From: Candidatus Minthousia equi
GTDB lineage: Bacteria; Bacteroidota; Bacteroidia; Bacteroidales; Bacteroidaceae
Direction of reading: 5' to 3'
Assembly: GCA_018065125.1 (NCBI GenBank)
Contig: JAGHTY010000118.1
Span: 1-36,483 of the forward strand
DNA: 36,483 nt
The stretch's first letter is position 1; the number at the start of each line of letters is the position of its first letter. Below the pieces are notes generated by a model, which saw nothing but the letters and a program-made list of their open reading frames with translations, had not been told where the DNA came from and did no database searches. Positions 30,365-36,483 of this stretch are shown piece after piece. The translations under genes were made by a program, and so were the position numbers.

Positions 30365-32392
30365 ATGAAAAGAATATTATTACTCTGTTTCTGTATAGTA
30401 ACCTCAATGGGAATGTTTGCACAGCATCAGCATGCCGGCAGAAAGAAAGTTGGTGTAGTGCTATCGGGTGGTGGCGCAAAAGGCGCTGCGCACGTAAAGG
30501 CACTGAAAGTTATAGAAGAGGCTGGCATTCCTATCGACTATATTGCTGGAACAAGTATCGGATCGCTTGTGGGTGGCATGTATGCTTCGGGATATAATGC
30601 CGACCAGATAGACAGCCTTATGCGCAGCCAAAACTGGGGCACCTTGCTAATGGACAAGACCGAAAGAAAGCAGCTGAGCCTTTACGAGAGGGAACAGGTG
30701 GATAGAAACATCTTGTTGGCAAAGTTTGAAAAGACCCCTGGCGAGATTATTCAAGGAGGTGTGCTGAAAGGTTATAACGTGGCAAAACTGCTGACGCAGG
30801 TTACCGCCGACACCCCCGACAGCATGAGCTACGACAAACTGAAGATTCCTTTTGCCTGCGTGGCTACAGATGTGGTAACGGCACAAGAGGTGGATATGCG
30901 CGCTGGCGTACTGGCCGAGAGCATGCGTGCCAGCATGGCCATACCAACGGTTTTTGCGCCTGTGGTAAAAGGCGATAAGGTGCTAACAGATGGTGGCATT
31001 ACAAACAATTATCCTGTCGACCTTGTTAGAAAGATGGGAGCTGACTATGTGATAGGCGTGGATCTTTCTGAAGAGGTCTTGCCTTCAAGCAAGCTCAATA
31101 CCGCTCAGGCCATTGCCCTTAGGCTTATCGACATTCTCTGCATGAAAAAGCACGATGAGAATGTGGCAAATACCGATGTTTATATTAAGGTGAACGTAAA
31201 AGGCTATTCTTCGGCCAGTTTCAACAGCGAGGCGATAGATACGCTTATGCACAGAGGTGAGGTGGCTGCGCGTGGAAAATGGGACGAGCTGATTGCCTTG
31301 CGCGAAAAAATAGGACTGAAAAATCCTTTGCCTGCACCCCACCCTCGTGCAATGCCAAAGGATATGTACAACGTGGTGCCAGTGCCTTCTATCTACAAGG
31401 CAAACGAGCGAAACAGCTTTGTGGGTGTAGGTGCAAGGTTTGACAAGGAAGAACTTGCCAGCTTGCTGCTCGACGGCATGCTTGAACTAAACCACAAGAA
31501 GAAACTAAGCGTAGGTTTCGAAGCCCGATTGGGTAGAAGACTGAACATAGACCTCTACAGTAAACTGCACCTAAGCAGCGCATGGGTGGCACAGCTGAAG
31601 TATAACTTCAAATATAACGACATGAAGATATACGACAAGGGCGAACCTGTGTCGGAGGAAACGAACAACGGACACATTGTGCAACTGGATTTTTCACGCT
31701 ACTGGAGGAACTGGAAGGTAATGTTTGGCACTCGTTACTCTTACTACAGCTTTGATGAATCGCTGGTGCATAAAGACTATCTCGACTGGGCCGAGGATTC
31801 AAGCTCTGAACCAAGCCTGGGATACTTTGGCCGAGTAACTTTTGATAATCGCGATGCCAACGACAATGCCACAAGGGGCATGCTGTTCACCGTGGGTTAT
31901 GAACTGTTTACCGACAATGGCTGGTCGTTCGAGGGTGGCAAGGCGGTGAACATTCTTGATGCCAAGTTTGCCATTGCGCTGCCTTTGTCAAACGCTATCA
32001 CGCTAACACCAAGCGTGGCAGGCAGATGGATGTCGAAGAACGATTATTTCACTATCTGCAACTGCATAGGTGGCGTGAATACCGACGGACATTACATGTC
32101 TCAGCAGATAGCCTTTGCCGGCATAAACTATCTTCAGCTGGTAAAGAATAATCTGTTTGTGGCTGGCATTACGCTGCGCCATGCCATAGCATCAAAGCAT
32201 TATGTTTTTGCTGTAGGAAACTACGGTCAGCATTCTGATAAATTCTTCAGCACCAACAGCTCAGACCATCTTTATGGTGCAGCCCTTGGCTATGGCTATA
32301 AGTCGGCCATCGGTCCGCTCGAACTAAACTTCAACTGGAGCAATATGACGAAGAAGGTTGGCGTTAGCGTTAATGTAGGGTATATGTTTTGA
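30365..32392 (+). CDS. Patatin-like phospholipase fused to an outer-membrane beta-barrel
   Basis: 675 aa. A signal peptide ends near 'MGMFAQ'. The patatin domain (about 28-300) has the oxyanion loop 'LSGGGAKGAAH', the nucleophile elbow 'GTSIGSL' and the catalytic Asp in 'VLTDGGITNNYPV' near 206. From about 320 the sequence is rich in alternating beta strands and ends 'VSVNVGYMF' with a terminal Phe, as in an Omp85-type surface-antigen barrel. The layout resembles type Vd secreted patatins (PlpD-like) and related Bacteroidetes proteins in which the lipase is carried by the barrel. Lipid hydrolysis at or beyond the outer membrane is inferred. It is monocistronic. Confidence 0.9.
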   Translation: MKRILLLCFCIVTSMGMFAQHQHAGRKKVGVVLSGGGAKGAAHVKALKVIEEAGIPIDYIAGTSIGSLVGGMYASGYNADQIDSLMRSQNWGTLLMDKTERKQLSLYEREQVDRNILLAKFEKTPGEIIQGGVLKGYNVAKLLTQVTADTPDSMSYDKLKIPFACVATDVVTAQEVDMRAGVLAESMRASMAIPTVFAPVVKGDKVLTDGGITNNYPVDLVRKMGADYVIGVDLSEEVLPSSKLNTAQAIALRLIDILCMKKHDENVANTDVYIKVNVKGYSSASFNSEAIDTLMHRGEVAARGKWDELIALREKIGLKNPLPAPHPRAMPKDMYNVVPVPSIYKANERNSFVGVGARFDKEELASLLLDGMLELNHKKKLSVGFEARLGRRLNIDLYSKLHLSSAWVAQLKYNFKYNDMKIYDKGEPVSEETNNGHIVQLDFSRYWRNWKVMFGTRYSYYSFDESLVHKDYLDWAEDSSSEPSLGYFGRVTFDNRDANDNATRGMLFTVGYELFTDNGWSFEGGKAVNILDAKFAIALPLSNAITLTPSVAGRWMSKNDYFTICNCIGGVNTDGHYMSQQIAFAGINYLQLVKNNLFVAGITLRHAIASKHYVFAVGNYGQHSDKFFSTNSSDHLYGAALGYGYKSAIGPLELNFNWSNMTKKVGVSVNVGYMF

Positions 32393-32393
32393 T

Positions 32394-32574
32394 TGTCGCC
32401 TTCGGCTCCGGTTTAAAGGTTTAAAAGTTTAAAAGTTTAAAAGGAGACCCCCTCTGTCCCCCTTAAGGGGGAAGAAAAGTCAACGAGTCAACAAGTCAAC
32501 GGGTCAACAAGTCAACGGGGCAACAAGTTGATTTGGCCTTATGGAAATTGCGTTAAGATAATCAATAGGTCAGC
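32394..32574. repeat. Intergenic word arrays and repeat edges
   Basis: GTCGCCTTCGGCTCC (inverse of the edge at 22109-22122) is followed by TTTAAAAG words (32413-32442) and a CCCCCTCTGTCCCCC hairpin-like stretch also found near 26990-27020. Six 8-bp units of GTCAACRR come next (32479-32526), then ATTTGGCCTTATGG, the edge of module A. No gene. Confidence 0.75.
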
Positions 32575-32725
32575 AAGTGACCCGCCTTGGCGGAAGAAGC
32601 GTGAAGAAAAGTGCTTGAAAGTGCGTTAAGAGGCGCAAACTGTTTGAGCAAAGCGAGTTTTTGCGCCTTAGCAATTGAAAGAACTTTTTAGCTTCTGGAG
32701 ACGCAGCGGGCAACCTTTCTTTGTT
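32575..32725 (+). repeat. Dispersed intergenic repeat module C (copy 2)
   Basis: Inverse of 28960-29190, with the same GGCGCAAA / TTTTTGCGCC arms. The ORFs 32570-32857 and 32668-33108 on the other strand run through repeat sequence and are not supported as genes. Confidence 0.85.
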
Positions 32726-32933
32726 TCGTTTCTTTCGTTTGCACGAAAGAAATGAAAGATAAAGTTCATGGGAAAGAAAAAGAAAGGATAAAAGACAAAG
32801 GAATCGAAGATCGCTGTGGGAGCGAAGCGAGGTAAGCAAATGAAGGAGTAAAGACAAAGAAAAGAAAAAAAAAGAATAAGAAAGGAAATTTCCTTTCTAA
32901 AAAAACTGTGATACTGTGATCTGTGATCGCAAT
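32726..32933 (+). repeat. AAAGAAA-rich repeat end with triple-CTGTGAT element (copy 3)
   Basis: Contains GAGCGAAGCGAGGTAAGC, AAGAATAAG, the perfect palindrome GAAAGGAAATTTCCTTTC (32880-32897), CTAAAAAAA and the 28-bp element at 32906-32933 (last base T instead of C). Confidence 0.85.
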
Positions 32934-33013
32934 AAAGAAAAAAGGACATCAATCCCACATTATTTTTACTAATTATTCTTTGATGCAGATTTATTGTCGT
33001 ACCTTTACCAACG

Positions 33014-33165
33014 TAATCAAAAACAGGAATTAAGAAACAGAAATAAAAGCATATCAGTTGCCTGCCAACACATAGTTTCATGGCAAGGCACGTAAAGCAG
33101 TCCTCCACAAGGCTCCCATTTGTGCACAGGGAGTTTACTTTGTGGGGGACTGTTTTGCTTTATCG
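33014..33165 (+). ncRNA. Candidate structured non-coding RNA, copy 2
   Basis: Same order as copy 1: an A-rich start, hairpin 1 (TGCCTGCCA 33059-33067 with TGGCAAGGCA 33081-33090, one bulge), and a rod AAAGCAGTCCTCCACAA (33094-33110) with TTGTGGGGGACTGTTTT (33140-33156), enclosing CTCCC/GGGAG. Hairpin 1 differs in sequence from copy 1 but still pairs. A possible promoter is TTTG (32979-32982) with TACCTTTA (33000-33007), a weaker match. It may be a leader of the gene at 33207, since I see no separate promoter after it. Confidence 0.55.
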
Positions 33166-33187
33166 GTAAGTAGAGAATTGAAAAAAT

Positions 33188-33214
33188 ATGGAAAATAGGT
33201 ACAAGAATGGATAG
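33188..33214 (+). CDS. 8-codon upstream ORF overlapping the next start
   Basis: ATG at 33188 runs to TAG at 33212-33214 and overlaps the ATG at 33207 by 8 nt. A similar sequence at 33915 opens the 59-aa ORF, so this may be a remnant of the same start. Translation is not certain. Confidence 0.3.
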   Translation: MENRYKNG

Positions 33215-33710
33215 GGATAAGACTATAAAAGAGGAAGAGGCGTATTATCCCGATGAGATATTTGGCAATAGGTTGATGATCAGCCTTAAAGCCGATATAA
33301 CAGAATTAAAAAGCAACATACGGGCTGCCCGAGCAATTTTGAATTCTTATACTGAGGTTGTCATTGAGATTAACCCTCATAGCATTTCATTCGGCCATAA
33401 GAATCCAGAATATACCATTTGCAATCAGTTAGGTGACCGCAAAGGTATAATGGGTGAGAAAGGTGTAACGGCAGGATTCAAGTCGGCAAAAAAACAGGGA
33501 TGCAAGGTAATAGTCATAGATCTTGATGAGCATATTTTACAAGTTAGGCCATTTGAACTATCAAAATACATTTCTCGCAGGAAAAAGGATTTTGACAACC
33601 TAGCTATTTTGGCCTGCTATGTGGTTTTCGATGGAGAAGCAGTGAGAGTAAATGCCAGCTACCAAAGTCGCCGTAAAATAGAAGAGGCAATAAAAACACT
33701 AATGCCGTAA
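33207..33710 (+). CDS. Possible BECR-type (barnase/EndoU/colicin/RelE-like) nuclease domain protein
   Basis: 167 aa. No signal peptide. The core has 'VVIEINPHSISFGHKNPEYT', 'CNQLGDRKGIMGEKGVTAGF', 'KKQGCKVIVIDLDEH' and 'ELSKYISRRKKDF', ending with a short beta segment. This order of a His-containing 'GHKNPEY' strand, a basic loop and a 'K.VVIDL' strand recalls phage- and polymorphic-toxin-type BECR nuclease domains, here free-standing. The assignment is from memory of the pattern and is tentative. No obvious immunity gene overlaps it; the next candidates are the 59-aa ORF and the XRE protein downstream. Structured RNA copy 2 lies directly upstream. Confidence 0.5.
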   Translation: MDRDKTIKEEEAYYPDEIFGNRLMISLKADITELKSNIRAARAILNSYTEVVIEINPHSISFGHKNPEYTICNQLGDRKGIMGEKGVTAGFKSAKKQGCKVIVIDLDEHILQVRPFELSKYISRRKKDFDNLAILACYVVFDGEAVRVNASYQSRRKIEEAIKTLMP

Positions 33711-33914
33711 ACTCGCGAAGAATCTACGGCACTAATAAAATAGACGGTTGCGGAGCTTATCGCCTATATGCAACTCTCATCTTTTTCACTGCAAAAATAG
33801 ATATTAATATCGAAACTACCAATTGTTTTATAGGATTTTATCAAATAAAGAACAAAAATGACTGGTAAACATGTTTTGTTTTATCAGTAAGTCAAATTAT
33901 AAAAAGAAAAGAAT
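33711..33914. other. Intergenic region with partial copy of the RNA 3' flank
   Basis: No gene. TGTTTTGTTTTATCAGTAAG (33872-33891) followed by a GAATATGGAAAA start region resembles 33151-33195, the 3' flank of structured RNA copy 2. A weak hairpin ACTGGTAAA/TTTATCAGT spans 33861-33888. Confidence 0.5.
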
Positions 33915-34094
33915 ATGGAAAAAAGAAACAAGAAAGTTGCGAATCTGGAAATAAAGAATACACTTATTCGTACAATGAAACATGAGGGTGAAGACTTTGT
34001 AGATAAAGGAAAAATGAGCAAAGAAATGGAGAAAATAATCTTTTCAAGAAGAAAAGTTGCAATATCAGGAAACTTTTTATACTTTTGCCGATGA
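33915..34094 (+). CDS. 59-aa protein of unknown function upstream of an XRE gene
   Basis: 59 codons, too short for the ORF track. ATG at 33915, TGA at 34092. It is Lys-rich, with 'MEKRNKKVANLEIKNTLIRT' and 'MSKEMEKIIFSRRKVAISGN'. It ends 17 nt before the XRE gene at 34111, where a toxin would be expected in a HigBA-type pair, but I see no HigB/RelE motifs. It may be a different toxin, a small partner or the remains of one. Confidence 0.45.
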   Translation: MEKRNKKVANLEIKNTLIRTMKHEGEDFVDKGKMSKEMEKIIFSRRKVAISGNFLYFCR

Positions 34095-34110
34095 AACGGA
34101 GTGTAGTATT

Positions 34111-34404
34111 ATGCAGAAAAGTAATTTTGAATCATTCGATAATGTTCTAGATGAAATGCTGGGTGCCGAGGGAACACCAAAGCGCGAGGCAAACAGAGCC
34201 AAGGCCTATGACGAATACCTGGCAGAAATGGTGCTGGAAAAGAGAAAGGAAGCTGGTCTTACACAATCTGAACTGGCAAGAAGATTGAATACTACCAAAT
34301 CGTATATCTCTAAAATAGAACATGGTGTGGTAAATCCTAGTGCAACAATGTTTCTTAGAATTATCGATGCACTGGGTTTTAACCTTGTTTTAAGTGCAGA
34401 ATAG
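34111..34404 (+). CDS. HigA-like XRE-family protein without a recognised toxin
   Basis: 97 aa from the ATG at 34111; the track start at 34057 uses TTG and overlaps the 59-aa ORF. The N-terminal 'GAEGTPKREANRAKAYDEYL' resembles the 'GTPERENFE' segment of the HigA-like protein at 26612. The XRE HTH is 'EAGLTQSELARRLNTTKSYI' with 'SKIEHGVVNPSATMFLRI'. It is probably an antitoxin or a small repressor; its partner could be the 59-aa ORF upstream. Confidence 0.8.
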   Translation: MQKSNFESFDNVLDEMLGAEGTPKREANRAKAYDEYLAEMVLEKRKEAGLTQSELARRLNTTKSYISKIEHGVVNPSATMFLRIIDALGFNLVLSAE

Positions 34405-34461
34405 TAAGAAACATCATCAAATTTGCAAAAAATCTTGAATTAAGAAACAGAAATAAATAGC

Positions 34462-34658
34462 ATGGCAGTAGCCCTCTTGGGTGTAGTGACAATGGCGTCT
34501 TGTAGCAAGGACAATGATACGCACAGGGGCGTTTTACCCTCCAAAACCACATCGATGATGCTTCAGGATACGGAGGCGTCCATATCAACCAACTTGAGGT
34601 TTTCATGAATGTGTACATGCAATATCATGCTAAGAACTATAACGTGACTTTCAAGTAA
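34462..34658 (+). pseudogene. Frameshifted remnant of a lipoprotein gene
   Basis: Frame 1 from the ATG at 34462 gives a lipoprotein-like start 'LLGVVTMASCSKDND' without a basic n-region. Another frame then gives 'FTLQNHIDDASGYGGVHINQ', 'LEVFMNVYMQYHAKNYNVTF' and the stop at 34656-34658. The two parts belong to different frames, and the middle of the gene is probably deleted. A 21-bp sequence just upstream (34437-34457) is identical to 33027-33047 in structured RNA copy 2. Confidence 0.55.
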
Positions 34659-34670
34659 TTCTAAAAAAAA

Positions 34671-34698
34671 CTGTGATACTGTGATCTGTGATCGCAAC
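34671..34698 (+). repeat. Triple-CTGTGAT element (copy 4)
   Basis: The same 28 bp as at 25201, 29423 and 32906, again preceded by CTAAAAAAAA and in the plus orientation, but without the larger repeat module upstream. Confidence 0.9.
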
Positions 34699-34735
34699 AA
34701 AAAGAGGCGCTCCTTTCGGAAGCACCTCTTTTTAA
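34699..34735 (-). terminator. Intrinsic terminator downstream of 34840-36327
   Basis: AAAGAGGCGCTCC, loop TTTC and GGAAGCACCTCTTT form a stem that is better on the minus strand (G-U pair), with a TTTTTG tail. It is an inverted relative of the terminator at 22248-22282. The 34736-34839 stretch carries CTTTTAAA words and a GGGGGATTGAGGGGG segment, no gene. Confidence 0.75.
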
Positions 34736-34839
34736 ACCTTTTAAACTTTTACTTCCCCCTTTCTTGCTCCACTACGTTACGCAAGCGAACAAGTTCGAGC
34801 GAAGGGGGATTGAGGGGGTCTCCCTTTAAACTCTAAACT

Positions 34840-36327
34840 CTAATCTTTATCTTTGACAGGGCGAATAGATTGACCGTACCTGCGGCCGCCATCTGCTGTC
34901 TTGTGGCTGCTGCTATTGAAGTACAGGTTCACGGCGTCGCTAGAGCATTCAGAGCCAAGCGTACTCGACCAATACCAACTCCCCGCGCCGTTTTCGCTTG
35001 TGTCGTAACGAACACCGGCAGAAGGCAGGAAGATGCTGTTACCATTAGGACCAGTAATTTCATAACCGACATTACCATCCATTGTAGTCCATTTCCAGGT
35101 GCATTGGTTTACAAGTTCTTCAAATTCTTCTGCTGTTGGCATGCGCCATGTATCTCCCCATCTCTCACGGGCAGTATCATGTCCGCTGTCGGGTTCAATC
35201 TTGGTTTTTCCACCTTTTTTGTAAACAGCCCAACAATTGTCACTATCGTCCTTATAAAGGTCAGTGCTACGCACGCAGTCGAAGCAATTGTCCCATGTGT
35301 ATTCATACTTTGTTTTGGTTTCGCCCCACGCATAGTAGCCGCCAAATTCTCCAGGAGTGTCTGCACCAACATTGCAGGTAGCCCACTTAACACTTAGACC
35401 CAGATCAACCGCTTCGTGTTCTGGTTTATAAACTTCATCTATAGTTCCAGTCAAAGCATACGCCTTACCTTTTACAAAAGGATTCACGGGGTTGGCTTCA
35501 AGCGAATAAATGGCATCATCGCCATTATCGCCATGTTTTACTATTGCCCAAAGTTTCTTGCCAGTTAAATCGGTTGGGGCAATCATGGCATAAACGGTAA
35601 TGGTGTTATCGGTTATTGCTGCATGTCCCACACTATAGCCAATCCTGAAGGTAGAAGATTTCTCGGTTGCTGTAATATCTGGTGCAGCATCAACTGTGGT
35701 TTGGGTTAAATCAACGGTTCCTTTCAGAACAAAGTCTTCATCCTTAATTGAAAGAATAATCTTGTTGGCTTTGTAATAAAAAGGGTCTTTCAACTGAATC
35801 TTTATCAATGAACCCACATGCTTCGAGGTGAAATTGAAGTTTTCGTTACCCTTTGCTGCCATGTAGATGTAGTTGGTCAGGTGCGATAGGTCGGCATCTT
35901 TTGTCTGCATCTGGCCGGTGTAATCAATAGGGATGACTTTTGCATCAGTATCCGTATCGAAATTCTTTGCAGGATAAAAGCTATAATAATTCACTTCGGG
36001 CAAAAGCTTGAACAGTCCTTCGAACTTTCCTGAAGTAGAACCTTCATCATCGGCCACCAATGAAAAGAATCCCCATCCTGTTGCATAAGATGCCTGTGCA
36101 TTCACAGCTATCTTATCGCCTCCCTGCCAAGGGAAAGTGTAACCGCCATCGGTCTTTTCCTTGGCACTTACACGGGTGGCAGGTGCATCAAAACTAGCCG
36201 ACTGAACGGTTATGGTTTGCATTATACTTTTTTCATTATCATCTGTTGAATTGGGTGTTACCTCTTCAACCGCACAGCCACAGAACAGCATGCTGCTCAG
36301 TGCCCAAAGAATAGATTTGTATTTCAT
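34840..36327 (-). CDS. Fimbrillin-like/FISUMP lipoprotein (cassette 2)
   Basis: 495 aa. The SPII-type signal 'SSMLFCGCAVEE' suggests lipidation near Cys18. Residues about 35-290 are fimbrillin-like ('TFPWQGGDKIAVNA', 'VGSLIKIQLKDPF', 'VYAMIAPTDLTGKKLWAIV'). Residues about 300-490 are a FISUMP-type domain: 'AVDLGLSVKWATCNVGADTP', 'GEFGGYYAWGET', 'RWGDTWRMPTAEEFEELVN', 'GSWYWSSTLGS' and 'RRYGQSIRPVK'. It is paralogous to 27022-28371 and follows a small peptide gene by 23 nt in the same way. It is probably displayed on the outer membrane. Confidence 0.88.
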   Translation of the reverse strand: MKYKSILWALSSMLFCGCAVEEVTPNSTDDNEKSIMQTITVQSASFDAPATRVSAKEKTDGGYTFPWQGGDKIAVNAQASYATGWGFFSLVADDEGSTSGKFEGLFKLLPEVNYYSFYPAKNFDTDTDAKVIPIDYTGQMQTKDADLSHLTNYIYMAAKGNENFNFTSKHVGSLIKIQLKDPFYYKANKIILSIKDEDFVLKGTVDLTQTTVDAAPDITATEKSSTFRIGYSVGHAAITDNTITVYAMIAPTDLTGKKLWAIVKHGDNGDDAIYSLEANPVNPFVKGKAYALTGTIDEVYKPEHEAVDLGLSVKWATCNVGADTPGEFGGYYAWGETKTKYEYTWDNCFDCVRSTDLYKDDSDNCWAVYKKGGKTKIEPDSGHDTARERWGDTWRMPTAEEFEELVNQCTWKWTTMDGNVGYEITGPNGNSIFLPSAGVRYDTSENGAGSWYWSSTLGSECSSDAVNLYFNSSSHKTADGGRRYGQSIRPVKDKD

Positions 36328-36350
36328 TTGTAAATTCTAAAATAATAATT

Positions 36351-36483
36351 TTACATATCGTCGTTTGTGACGGTTGGGGTACCATCTCCGCTGGTGGCGA
36401 TGATGTCTGCCATTTCCAACTCGATAATCTCAATTACGGGAGTAGTGAACTGCTCCTTTTCTACAATTGTGCTGTTTTCCTTG
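36351..36483 (-). CDS. Small peptide upstream of fimbrillin-like lipoprotein (cassette 2), 5' end beyond window
   Basis: 44 complete codons end at TAA (36351-36353), and the start lies beyond the right edge. 'FTTPVIEIIELEMADIIATS' and 'GDGTPTVTNDDM' align with the 54-aa peptide of cassette 1, sharing TP, IEI/IEL and DIIATSG. The gap to the lipoprotein start is 23 nt. Function unknown. Confidence 0.75.
   Translation of the reverse strand, partial: KENSTIVEKEQFTTPVIEIIELEMADIIATSGDGTPTVTNDDM

Noticed and set aside
32479-32526. CRISPR-like array
   Set aside because: The 8-bp units are contiguous without spacers, and no cas genes are in the window.
32570-32857. 95-aa minus-strand ORF between patatin gene and RNA copy 2
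   Set aside because: It lies entirely in repeat module C and purine-rich words; low-complexity translation and no start signals.
34057-34110. 18-residue N-terminal extension of the XRE protein
   Set aside because: It relies on a TTG start inside the 59-aa ORF; the ATG at 34111 restores the usual length and spacing.

Overview
The window looks like a chromosomal segment of a Bacteroidales bacterium, most likely a Prevotella-type gut or rumen organism. Four things support this: a hybrid two-component regulator of the HTCS type, SPI-type and lipobox-bearing surface lipoproteins of the fimbrillin/FISUMP kind, the gene order rimP-nusA-infB-cvpA-sufBCDS, and many promoters that fit the Bacteroidetes pattern TTTG-N19/20-TAnnTTTG. 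The species assignment is inference.

Left third (1-9613, minus strand): a xylan-use cluster. It holds a GH3 beta-xylosidase-like enzyme with a PA14 insert, a GH43-CBM6-like-GH8 fusion, and a 1324-codon HTCS sensor/regulator that runs off the left edge and is absent from the ORF track. Middle left (9636-19185, minus strand): rimP, nusA, infB, cvpA, sufB, sufC, sufD and sufS are packed with gaps of 33 nt or less behind one good promoter, and the GH3 gene follows sufS after only 22 nt. A terminator-like hairpin lies between that promoter and rimP. Next come a membrane protein and an S41/PDZ protease (19304-21363), then two identical tRNA-Asn genes with promoter and terminator.

Right half (about 21770-36483): accessory DNA. 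Single genes or small operons are separated by long intergenic stretches built from reused modules: 75-180 bp repeats in both orientations, short-word arrays, and a 28-bp triple-CTGTGAT element in four copies. The genes are surface lipoproteins, a membrane-bound TPR-AraC regulator, a HigBA-type toxin-antitoxin pair, a possible BECR-type nuclease, an orphan HigA-like protein, a patatin/outer-membrane-barrel protein, a frameshifted lipoprotein remnant, and two cassettes of a ~54-aa peptide followed by a fimbrillin/FISUMP lipoprotein.

Best candidates for undescribed biology: (1) the motif TAGACGTTTTGCAAGGT lies exactly 20 nt upstream of the -7 box at three promoters. Two of these form an 18-bp palindrome between a lipoprotein and the TPR-AraC regulator. 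The third precedes a peptide-lipoprotein cassette, so the three look like one small regulon. (2) The peptide-lipoprotein cassettes share a TP...IEI...DIIATSG signature. (3) A structured RNA occurs in two copies, each before a toxin-like gene, with a compensatory base change. (4) There are two further promoter-plus-terminator non-coding RNA candidates. All calls were made by eye, without database searches.
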